This document shows, in pieces, positions 1 through 8,469 of a stretch of DNA of 23,792 nt. Positions within the stretch are counted from its first letter, which is position 1. Each line of letters opens with the position of its first letter. Below the pieces are notes generated by a model that was given only the letters and a program-made list of their open reading frames with translations, made no database searches and was not told the origin of the DNA. Where the stretch lies: contig JADJWL010000007.1 of the NCBI GenBank assembly GCA_016716385.1, forward strand, positions 1-23,792, in the 5' to 3' direction. Origin of the DNA: Bryobacterales bacterium (lineage in GTDB: Bacteria; Acidobacteriota; Terriglobia; Bryobacterales; Bryobacteraceae). A program made the position numbers and the translations under genes.

Positions 1-900
1 AGCTGGATTCCCAGCAGGCCGGGGCCTTGGAGCGGTGGCTGCGGGAGCGCGGCCGCGTTTCGCGAAGTTGCCACGCGCAGTTCGTCGTAAAACGCGACAA
101 GGCGAACGTCGTATTCTATGAGGCAGCAAGCTGGTCGTGCAGGAAGGCACGCAGGAGTTTGTCGAATTCATGCTCAGGCAAGATTCTCCGCGAGGCTGCG
201 TCGGGTACGAAGCCGAATTGCGGCCCGAAGTTGTTCCTCCCGCGCGTGGGGATTGATGGGAAGCGACAGAGGCGACTATTCGGGCCGCTCTGCGTGGCGG
301 GCGTGTACGTGAACGGGCCGTGGTCAGGCGTGGCGCGACGCCGGGGCGCGATTTCAAGTCGTGGGCAGCGACAAGCGCATCGGTAGACTGGCCAAACTGA
401 TCCGCGAAACGCCGGGCTGCACGTCTGGATCTCAGTGCCGTAACGGCTTGAGGGCGTACAACCGCCTCTACCACAGCATGCGCAGTGTGGGCCGCATTCT
501 CGCCTGGGGTCACGCGGGTGATCGGGAACTTGCCGCTGCAACGGCTCCGTAGACCGCCGCCGGTCCGGGCGATCAGCGACCAGTTCACCAGCGAGCCACC
601 GTGGCCCGGGCGTTGATAATACTCAGGACGCGAGGTGGAACTGATTCAGCGACATCGGGCGGAGGAAGACCTCGCCGTAGCCGCCGCCGATCCTGGCGCG
701 CGATAAGTTCGTCACGCGGCTGGCGGAAAGCTATCCGCCCAGTAGCGTGACGCTGCCCAGGGGGCGCCAGCGACCGGGTGGAAGCCGCCAGGCCGCGAGT
801 TCGTCCCGAACGCCACGGGGCGGAGAAGTTGCCGCTCGTGGCGAAGATACACTCCGTACCGCCGCGCGGGTGCAAAGCTTGCCGGAGCCCCGAAGAAGGG
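1..900 (+). CDS. rnhC: Ribonuclease HIII, 5' truncated by window, multiple frameshifts
   Basis: RNase HIII cuts the RNA strand of RNA/DNA hybrids in the cytoplasm. Across alternating frames one can read the N-terminal substrate-binding part (KRDKANVVFYE near 90-120, then GTQEFVEFML near 150-175), a degraded form of the catalytic DESGKGDYFGP segment (VGID near 248, GDY then FGPLCVAGVYV to about 310), then GSDKRIGRLAKLIRETPG, AYNRLY, MRSVG.ILAWGHA and AISDQF (about 570), ELIQRHRAEED (about 640), ILARDKFVTRLAESYP (about 690-740) and HGAEKLPLVAKIH (about 820-855). This order is that of the RNase HIII family. The start lies before base 1 and the exact stop is unclear, so the end is approximate. 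At least six single-base indels break the frame. With several conserved blocks preserved between the breaks, assembly error seems likelier than a long-dead gene. Family assignment is firm; functionality is not shown. Confidence 0.88.
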
Positions 901-904
901 TGGA

Positions 905-1155
905 AGCGCCCGTCAACGACCGACCGAAGGAACCAGCGCGTGCGTCCGATCATCGGCTTCCCGGGCGCAACCTCCGGCCCGCCCCCGCCTGCCCCCTGGC
1001 GCCATTACTGTTCTTCCTGGGGCTGGGACTGCTGTTGCTGGGTTAGCTGGGATTCATGGGCTACTACGTGCTGGTCAGGGCAAGCGGCCGCAACCGCAGC
1101 CAGGTGCGCCTGCCGGGCCACTTGCCCCGCGCCAAATACTCGCCTAAGCCGCTGA
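905..1155 (+). CDS. Possible small single-span membrane protein, frameshifted
   Basis: Between RNase HIII and the methyltransferase a hydrophobic stretch PLAPLLFFLGLGLLLLG (about 993-1043) is followed in the same frame, after a TAG at 1044-1046, by LGFMGYYVLVRASG and a basic, polar tail. This looks like one transmembrane helix with a short cytoplasmic tail. A TGA at 1153-1155 overlaps the ATG of the next gene (TGATG), which would fit translational coupling if the true frame ends there. The frame is not continuous: the TAG and at least one indel interrupt it, and an alternative frame ends in TAA near 1146. I recognise no family. Whether this is a gene at all depends on the corrected sequence. 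Confidence 0.3.
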
Positions 1156-1924
1156 TGACTTTCCTCCGCTCCTTGTTCGAAATCCTGTTGCTGTGCGTTG
1201 GATTGGGGCTGGCGGCTGGCGCGACGTCCCAGGCGGCGCAGGCGACGGTCCAGGCCCGGACGCGGATGGTGACGGAACTCGCCGAGGCCGAGGGCATCAC
1301 CAACGGCCTGGTCACTCGACGCCCTGCAAACCGTCCGCCCGGCGGTTCCTCGCCCGCCCGCTGGCGACCGTACGCCTACTACGACATGCCCCACTGCCCA
1401 TCCGGCCCACGCGCAAACCCTGACGCAACCCTCGGTGGTAGCGTACGTGACCCAACGGTTTGGATCGCGGTCAGGTGATCAGGTGCTCGAAGTGGGCGCC
1501 GGGTCAGGCTACCAGGCGGTCGTATTGGCCCGGCTGGTGAAGAGTTTTACACGGTCGAGATCGTGACCGCTCGCTACGGCAGGCCTGGAGCCTGCCACGG
1601 CGACTCATACCACGAGACGTTCACCTCCGGATTAGCGGCGGCTATCAAGGCTGGGCGGAGCACGCCGTTCGACAAGATCATCATGACGCGCTCGCGCCGG
1701 AGCAGGTGCCGGCGCCGTTGAGTCGAACAACTCGCGGAAGGGGTCACTGATCATCCTTGGGCGAGGCCGCCAGCAAACGCTCTGTCTCTTCACCACCGGA
1801 ACCGACGGACGTCTGGGACGCTCAGGCTGCGCCGACCGCCTTCGTGCCCGCTGACGGCGAGGCGGACGCTCTTCGGCGGCGGAAGACAGACGCCGCGAAC
1901 CCGAACTCTGAATGGCGGGTTTGA
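1155..1924 (+). CDS. pcm: Exported protein-L-isoaspartate O-methyltransferase, frameshifted
   Basis: Protein-L-isoaspartate methyltransferases use S-adenosylmethionine to methylate isoaspartyl residues and so start repair of aged proteins. The ATG at 1155 begins a signal-peptide-like N-terminus, MTFLRSLFEILLLCVGLGLA then AGATSQA, so the enzyme is probably exported. Then come RTRMVTELAEAEGITNGLV, the typical YAYYDMPL.PIG. block (1373-1400), QTLTQPSVVAYVTQRFG (about 1420-1460), the SAM-binding motif VLEVGAGSGYQ (1481-1513), a YTVEI motif (1549-1565), GYQGWAEHAPFDKIIMT (1640-1690), EQVPAPL (1700-1720) and a C-terminal FVPADGEA (1838-1862). The frame changes at least five times; the last frame ends at a TGA at 1922-1924. 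The order of motifs and the total length fit the family well. Many bacterial Pcm enzymes are cytoplasmic, so the apparent signal peptide is notable. The TGATG overlap with the preceding reading frame hints at operon organisation. Confidence 0.87.
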
Positions 1925-2606
1925 ACTGGTCGACCCCGCCGCAACGGCGCGGGCACGGTACCGTCAGCGACAATTGACGGTAGAACCAACGGCGCCGCGC
2001 CGGAAGGCCGGCAGTTCGTCACGTTCCGCGGTCGCGAGTCTGGCCGACCGGCTCGCCTCGCAGGCGTTCGCTGTGGACGGACGCCGCTTCCCGGACCCTG
2101 CATCGCCGGCCGGGTCCGCGGCGACAGTATTCACGAGTCGGGGGCAGCGCGAGATCCGCCGCCGTGGTGATCACACGTCAGGATCGCGGCGTGATTGACC
2201 TGCGGGTGCTCGGGGACTGGCGCGAGGAACTTTGACTGGACAGCGTTTGGGAGGACGTTGCGGTGCCGCGCCGCCGGGGAGAGCATTATTCAGATCGGCT
2301 CCGAAGAGGCGCAACTGGTACATGTCGCTCGACAGGTTGTCCATGCGCGGAATCCATAACGGCGATCAAGGTCACCCGAACCGCGCGCCGCCCGGCCCAA
2401 CGCCGCCGTGAACCGTCGGCCCGTACCGCCGACCTCCCGGTCGGCCTCATCGCCGGCTGGAAAGCCGGCGGTGATTCGCGTCGTTTCATGGTCGCCGGGC
2501 GCGATTTCCTGCTCGCGGAGACTCCCCAGCCGAAACGAGGCCCGCCCGGGATCGGGGGTGCCCAATGGCGTTGCCAAAGTGAAGCCACGCGGCCTAGACT
2601 CCCCGC
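1925..2606 (+). other. Unresolved, probably coding stretch between pcm and TPR gene
   Basis: No continuous gene can be read here. Protein-like pieces on the plus strand include LADRLASQAFAVDGRRFPDP (2040-2100), VVITRQDRGVIDLRVLGDWREEL (in two pieces, 2163-2234) and LPVGLIAGWKAGGDSRRFM (2431-2490), in different frames. Their codons are rich in G or C at the third position, like the neighbouring genes. The stretch therefore probably held one or two genes that are broken by the same indels that disrupt pcm and the TPR gene. I could not assign a family. No tRNA-like, rRNA-like or strong terminator structure was seen. Confidence 0.4.
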
Positions 2607-4689
2607 ATGAAGCGATTCGCTCGGTGGATCTTGGTGTTCCTCTTGTCGGGTGCGGCCAGCGCGTGGGCGCAGTCGCCGGACGACGCCTTCATCCGCGTTT
2701 ACAATCTGATCCAGCAAGGAGACACGCCGTCGGGCACGGGCAAATCAAACAGGCGGACCAGAAGTACTCGAGGCGCTGGCCGGCCGGCGGCCATGGAAGA
2801 ACTACCCGCAGTGGAATCCCAAAATCATCAATTTTCGCAAGGACTACATCGCCAAGCGTCTCAGCCCGGGCGCGCGGGCCGCTTCCCGGCGGATGGGAAG
2901 CGCCAAGCCCGCGGTCGCGGACTGCCCCGACGAACGCCCGGGGCCCTGGACCGTGAGTTGCAGGAGATGCGCCGCGAACGGGAGCTGCTTCAGGCCAAAC
3001 TCCGCGAGGCGTTGATGGTCCAACCCACTCCGATTGACCCCCGGGAGATGCAGCAGGCGGAGGAACGCATCCGCCAGTTGCGCGAGGAAAACCAGGCGCT
3101 GCGCGGCGCGATGGCGGAGCAAAAGGATCAAATCGCCCAAACCACCGACACCGCCTCCTTGGAGGGCGCCCAGCGGACCCTGGCTGAGACCGCGAAGCAG
3201 CTTGACCGCCAGTCGGCCGTGGTCACCGAACTGACCCGGCAGAACGCCGCGCCCAGCAACTCGGGGAAGCTCCCCGGCTTCGAAGCGGATTCGCAAGCGT
3301 TGGGCCGCCGCGCAGAAGGATCAGAAAGCGCTCGCGACGAACTGGAGCGACCAGACGGGCTGGTGGCGGGGTGACCCGCGCGAAGCAGGCCTCGACGAAC
3401 AACTCCGGACGGCGAAGGAGAAAGCGGCGGCCCGGGGCACGGCCAGCAGGCGCTCGCGGACGCGCAGGCCGCGCTGACGGAAGCGCGCAGCCAGCTCCGA
3501 ACAGCAGAACGCCGCCCTCGCCGCGTTGAAGCGCGAAAAGGAAACCCTCGATTCGGAACTGACGAAGGCGCGCGCGGAGGCTGCCAGCCAGCCCGCGGTG
3601 ACGACTCCAGATGGGAGCGTCGCCCGGCAGATTGAAGAGTTGCAGCGGAAGCTGCAGCAGGCCTGGGACGACCTGCGGTCGCAGACCCAGCGCACCGACG
3701 TCCTGGCCGCCGAAAGGCGACGATGGAGAAGCGGCTTTCTGAACTTTCCGAAGCAGCCGGTCGCCGCCGCCGCCCCGGTTCCAACGGCGCCCACCGCCCC
3801 GAACGCTCCGCTCACCAAGGCGGAGAAACGCGCGGCCAAAGCATCGGAGGCACAGATCAGACGCTGCAAAGGAGCGGTCGGATTTGCAGAAACAACTCGC
3901 CAAGCTGCACGGCCAGTTGGAGGACACGAAGATCCGCCAGAAAGGCACGGGTTCGGTGGAGCTGCAGCGGCAGTTGGATCTGGCGCGGGCGCGGCTTGCC
4001 GCGTACGAGGCGAAGCCGGTTCCTTACTCGGCGGAAGAACTCCAGCTCTTCCAGCCGACGGTTCAGCAGACCGCCGCCGCCACGAACACCGCCGTCCGAG
4101 TTTCCCGGCCGCTGCCAGCCGGCGCGGCGCCGTTGATCGCGGAGGCCCACGCGCCTTCAGGCCAATCAACTGGATCAAGCGGAAGCCAAGTACGCCCGAA
4201 GCCCTGAAGCTGGACGAGCGAAACGTCACCATGTTGACCGATCTCGCCGCCACGCAGCTCCAACGCGGCCGACTGACCGAGGCGGAAGCCACCTTGAACA
4301 AGGCGCTCGCCGAAGACTCCGAGAACGCGGCGGCCATCACTTACCTCGGGCTTCTGCGGTACCGGCAGGAGCGGTTGGATGACGCCGTGGATCTCCTGAG
4401 CCGGGGCGCGCGTCTGAGCCCTGACAGCGCCCTGACGCAGAACTACCTCGGCATCGCGCTCAGCGCCAAAGGACAACGGAGCCCGGCGGAAGCGGCGTTG
4501 CGGCGGGCGGTTTCGCTTCAGCCCGAATACGGCGAGGCGCACGCCAACCTGGCGATCATCTATGCGCTCCAGAAGCCACCGTTCCTCGAACTGGCGCGCT
4601 GGCACTACCAGAAGGCGCGGTCCAGCGGCTACCCGGCGAATCCAGAAGTGGAGAAAATCCTGAACGAGCCAGCGGCCGCGAACAACTAG
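2607..4689 (+). CDS. Secreted coiled-coil and tetratricopeptide repeat protein, frameshifted
   Basis: The product starts with a clear signal peptide (MKRFARWILVFLLSGAASAW, cleavage likely after AWA, before Q22). A short helical N-terminal domain follows: DAFIRVYNLIQQGD, IKQADQKYS and, in another frame, WNPKIINFRKDYIAKRLS (about 2810-2865). A long heptad-rich coiled coil comes next (LQEMRRERELLQAKLRE near 2955, RIRQLREENQALRGAM near 3070, later IEELQRKLQQAWDDLRSQTQ and LQKQLAKLHGQLEDT), then a linker rich in Pro/Ala. The last 160 residues (from about 4200) hold at least three TPR units (DLAATQLQRGRLTEAEATL, YLGLLRYRQERLDDAVDLL, YLGIALSAKGQRSPAEAALR), with NLAIIYALQ after them. TPRs bind proteins, so a periplasmic scaffold or assembly role is plausible but inferred. 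The stop is TAG at 4687-4689. At least six indels split the frame between 2730 and 4160; the TPR half is intact. I recall similar signal-coiled coil-TPR proteins in Verrucomicrobiota. Confidence 0.83.
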
Positions 4690-4705
4690 CGGGAACGCCG
4701 GTGCG

Positions 4706-5145
4706 ATGCTCTCCCAGCGGCTCCATGAATTGAACCTCGCCACCCGCGGGCGCGCGGCTTCCACGAGATCACCGACGATGTCGGCACCCCTCGTGGCGGC
4801 GACTGGCTGGGGAGCGGCTTAGCGACACTTCACCTTCAGCACACGTCCGCGTCGCTCCTCATTCAGGAGAACGCCGACCCCGAAGTCCGCCGCGACCTCG
4901 AACGGTTTCTTTTCCCGGCTGGCGCCGGATGGCGTTTCACTCTTCCGCCACCTGCGAGGGGCGACGACGACATGCCGGCGCATGTGCGCACCGCCCCGAC
5001 GACCGTGAACCTGAGTGTGCCCATCGCGCACTGCGCCTCGCCCTGGGCACCTGGCAGGGCATCTACCTGTGGGAACATCGCGTCGCCGCGCATCGCGCGT
5101 CGCCCGACCCTTCACCTGCTGGGCGAATGGGCTGGCCAACCCTGA
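4706..5145 (+). CDS. yjbQ: YjbQ/UPF0047 family protein, frameshifted
   Basis: This small cytoplasmic family has been reported to show thiamine-phosphate-synthase-like side activity, but its physiological role is uncertain. The ATG at 4706 lies 16 bases after the TPR gene and gives MLSQRLHELNLATRGRG.FHEITDDV. Conserved blocks follow in joined frames: LHLQHTSASLLIQENADPEV (about 4830-4885), VRRDLERFL, DDDMPAHVR (4967-4992), TTVNLSVPIAHC (about 5000-5030) and LALGTWQGIYLWEHR (5038-5082), ending HLLGEWAGQP and TGA at 5143-5145. The HTSASL.I.ENADP and GTWQGIYL.EHR motifs are hallmarks of the family, and about 146 codons is the normal length. Roughly four single-base indels disturb the frame. The tight spacing suggests co-transcription with the TPR gene upstream and the FG-GAP gene 43 bases downstream. 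Confidence 0.9.
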
Positions 5146-5188
5146 ACCCGTTGCGACCTTTCACCCGCTTGCGAACACACCGTAACCT

Positions 5189-7496
5189 GTGTCCAAATCT
5201 CTGTTGACGCGGATGCTTCCGCTGGCCGCCGCCGCGCTGGTGCCGGTTACCTTCGCCGAAGATGAGGCCGCACGCTTCGGCTTCACGGGCCGAGATCTTC
5301 CCGATTGATAATCTGGTCAGCCACCTCCGCGCGGCGGACCTGGATGGCGACAGCTTGCGACCTGGTCGTCGTCAACAACGCGCGATCCCGGATCAACCTG
5401 TTGTTCAACCAAACGGGCAAGACCAACGCTTCGGCGACGCCCCAGGTGAAGAAAGAGTTGAACGAACTGCCACCGGACGCCCGTTTCCGCATCGAATCCA
5501 TCGCTTCCGAGAAACGCATCTCGGCCCTCTCGGTGGCCGACTCGAACGTGATCCAGCGACCCGATCTCGCGTACTTCGGCGAGCCCAGGGAACTGGTCGT
5601 GCAGTTCAACCAGCGCAGCAATTCCTGGGAGCAGCCCCAAGCGCGTCACCGTCGGGGACGGCCAGCTCGACATGAACGCGTTGACCGAAGGCGATCTGAA
5701 TGGCGACGGGCTCATGGACCTCGTCATGCTCGGCGAGAATTCGCTGCACTTCATCGCCCAGCAGGCCGATCACACCCTGGCCGACCCCGAGCGGATTCCC
5801 TACAGTGGCAAGATCAAGGCCGTGCAGATCCTGGATATCAATAGGGACAGCCGGCGGGATCTGCACTCCTCGTGAATTGGGAGGACGCCAATCCGTTCCG
5901 GCTGCGCCTCCAAAGCGCGACCGGGGAACTCGGGCCGAAATCCACTTTCCGCTCGCCTCGATCCGCTCCTACTGGTGCGACGATCTGGACGGCGACAAGC
6001 GCACCGAGGTGGTCACGATTTCGCAGAAATCGGGTCGCGCCCAGATCTCGAACTTCCTCACCAAACCGGCCGAGACTCTCGCCGGCGGCTTTCGCCAGGG
6101 CCAGTTCCAGATCCTGCCCCTGAACCGGACCACAAAGAACCGCCGCGCCACAGTGTGGGCCGATGTGAACGAGGATCAACTGCCCGACCTGCTCGTGGCC
6201 GAACCCGCCAGCGGTCAGGTGACGCTGTCCCTCCAGCAGAAGGATGGCAGCCTCGCCGCTCCCCGCACGTTCCCGAACTTTACTGGCGTCGCCGAAATCG
6301 CGGTGGCCGATTGGGACGGCGACGGCAAGGCAGAGTTGTTTTTCCTCAGCTTGGACGAGCGGCAGGTCGGGGTGACCCGGTTGGACGAAAACGGTCGCAT
6401 CGCCTTCCCCACCATCCTGCCGTTCGAGGGCCGGCCCCTGAGCATGACCGTCGGCGTCCTGCGCGAAGGCGAGAAGCCCGTGCTGGCCGTCATCGTGGAC
6501 AACGACGGTCCGCGCGACCTCGTCCTCCGCCGCGCCGACGGCCAGACCACCCGCCAGCGCCTGGCCGAGTCGTTCAAAGGCAATCCCACCGGACTGATCG
6601 TCCACGATGCCAATCACGATGGTCGGGCCGACCTGGTCGCGTTGATCCCCTACGAAAAGGTGAAGGTGCTCCTGCAGGTGGACGACCAATCCTTCGACGA
6701 GCAGGACGTCGCACCGCCCGGCGGCAGCGCCGAACAGCCTTGGGTGACCACCGCCGACGTGGATGGCGACGGCGAAGTCGAACTCCTCCTCGCGCAGAAG
6801 AATTTCGTCCGGGCCGTGGTCCTGCAGGCCGACCCCGTCCCGGAAGGCTCCACCAACAGACCGTCCTGGTCGTTCCGGGTCAAGGAACAGATCAATGGCG
6901 CGGGCAGCAATTCACGCATCGTGGCGGCGGCGTTGATGCGGTCCGGCGACGGCGAGAACAACCTCTTCCTGCTCGACGCCGAACGCAAGGGTCTGTCGCT
7001 TTGCCGGCGCGACCAATCCGGCGTCTGGCAGGTCATCAAGACCATTCCCTTGCCCGTGACGGACTTTACCGCCCTGCAACCGATCGTCCTCGGCGGACCG
7101 GCGTCACCGGCGCTTGGCTTCGTGGGCCTTAACACCGTCGCCTGGCTGCCGTTCACCGGCGAGGTCTGGTCCTTTGAAGAACTCGACTACTACGAAACCC
7201 CGATCAAGGGTGGCTTTCTGCACGACGTGGTCTCGGGCGACTTGAACGGCGATGGCCGGCGCGATTTGGTCTTCCTCGAAACGGGCAAGAACTACCTCGA
7301 CATCGTCACGTTCGAGGCGCCCGCCAAACTGGTGCCGGCTAATCGCTGGCAGGTCTTTGAGGAACGCACCTTCCGCGGCCGGCGTAACGACATCCCCGAA
7401 CCGCGAGAAGCCTTCATCGGCGATTTCACGGGCGACAACCGCAGCGACCTTGCCGTGCTGGTCCACGATCGCATTCTGCTTTATCCGCAGGAGTGA
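5189..7496 (+). CDS. Secreted FG-GAP/VCBS-repeat protein, frameshifted in first third
   Basis: This is a beta-propeller-type exported protein of about 765 residues. GTG at 5189 or, in the same frame, ATG at 5213 opens a signal peptide (MLPLAAAALVPVTFA, cleavage before EDEA). At least ten calcium-loop motifs of the D.[DN].D...DL type follow: DLDGDS (5339), DLNGDGLMDLV (5693), DINRDSRRDL, DLDGDKRTEVV (5987), DVNEDQLPDLLV, DWDGDGKAELFFL, DANHDGRADLVAL, DVDGDGEVELLL, DLNGDGRRDLVFL and DFTGDNRSDLAVL, the last close to the C-terminus (LLYPQE, TGA 7494-7496). Such repeats form integrin-like propellers that bind ligands or polysaccharide outside the cell. There is no enzymatic domain, so a binding or structural role is inferred. 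Indels occur near 5270, 5350, 5540, 5640 and between 5860 and 5930; from about 5930 to the stop the frame is clean. Neither start has a clear ribosome-binding site. Confidence 0.89.
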
Positions 7497-8339
7497 GGCG
7501 GGCAGGGGACGACGGGATCCTGTTGCGCTATTTGGGACTGCGCGTGTCCCGCACGCGCACTTCAGCTTCGTGCAGGGCATCCCGGCAACTTCGCGCTGAA
7601 CCGGTGTCCCATCCTCGGCCGCGCCGGGGTTTGAAAGATGTCTTCGCCCTCCCTTGGGCCTTCTCCAACGGGACAACGCCAAAAGAGATGGCTCGACGGA
7701 AGAACCGCTCCCGTGTAACGCATCACTGCGCGCTTGGCTGCGTTGCGGAACGCACCCCCGTCGTTCGCGTCTTGGAGCCGTGCCACGATCTGGCCAGCAC
7801 GCGTCGGGTTGGCGAAATGCTCCCAGGCGTCGCCGAGTTCGACAGCCCATCTTGCCCTTCAAGCCCGAAAAGCAGGGCTTTGTTGAACCTCGATCAACGA
7901 CAAGATCGGCTACTACGGTGCGAGTCTGGGCGTCAAATTGCGCGGCGACGCGCCGCCAAAGCGAGGCCGCGATCACCAATTTGAGCGGTCGGCAAATGAC
8001 CTCTACACCGGCCTTGGGTGCGCCGGTCGGATTAAATCAACTCGGCTCAAGGTCCGGGTCGTTGTGAATCGGAGCGGGCGTCTTCGCCTCCTGGACATCT
8101 GTCACAGGCTCGCTCTCGTCGTCGCTCCGCAGCCGCGCCGGATCGGACGAAACGTCATCGGGGGTAACCGCTTGGTATGCAGAATTCTTCTTGCCAACTC
8201 ACGGGCGGCATGAAAAAGTCCCCCAACGATTTGACCATAAATACTGTGCGAACAAAGCTTATGACCGGGACTGATCCGACATTCGTTGGGAAGAGATATT
8301 CTCATTTGGACCTGCCGCCTAATGGCCGGCATTTCGGTC
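7497..8339. other. Unresolved 840-base stretch between FG-GAP gene and giant gene
   Basis: No intact gene is visible. Protein-like pieces exist on both strands and cannot be reconciled. On the minus strand one frame reads AVELGDAWEHFANPTRAGQ and continues to a TGA near 7562. Upstream on that strand an acidic peptide including DDVSSDPARLRSDDESEP ends PDLEPS at a stop near 8036. On the plus strand INDKIGYYGASLGVKLRGD (about 7890-7945) also looks protein-like. GC at the third codon position is high in all of these, as expected for sense and antisense alike, so it does not decide. From about 8200 the sequence becomes richer in A and T, consistent with the promoter side of the next gene. No terminator, tRNA or repeat array was seen. 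Confidence 0.4.
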
Positions 8340-8369
8340 TTGTCACCCAACCCAGCGCAAGGCTATGAT
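8340..8369 (+). promoter_or_regulatory. Predicted sigma-70-type promoter of the giant gene
   Basis: TTGTCA at 8340-8345 and TATGAT at 8364-8369 each match five of six consensus positions and are separated by 18 bases. Transcription would start near 8376, giving a leader of about 95 bases before the ATG at 8470. The -10 element overlaps an in-frame ATG at 8365, which argues against that earlier ATG as the start. This is prediction only. Confidence 0.45.
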
Positions 8370-8469
8370 CCCCACGGCTGATGCAATAATGCGAGTCGCA
8401 CACAAAGGAAATCCTCTGAAACTGCAAACCCGTAGCAGTCAGATTTTTAGATCAAAACCGAGTCAAGCC

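Noticed and set aside
3321..4340. Minus-strand open frame of 339 codons opposite the coiled-coil/TPR gene
   Set aside because: Composition is Arg/Ser/Ala-rich as expected for antisense of GC-rich DNA; the plus strand gives a signal peptide, coiled coil and TPRs.
5838..6689. Minus-strand open frame of 283 codons opposite the FG-GAP gene
   Set aside because: Antisense of the calcium-loop repeats; the plus strand has regular D.D.D motifs.
8365..8469. Upstream ATG at 8365 as start of the giant protein
   Set aside because: It overlaps the predicted -10 element and would place 35 non-signal residues before an excellent signal peptide that starts at 8470.
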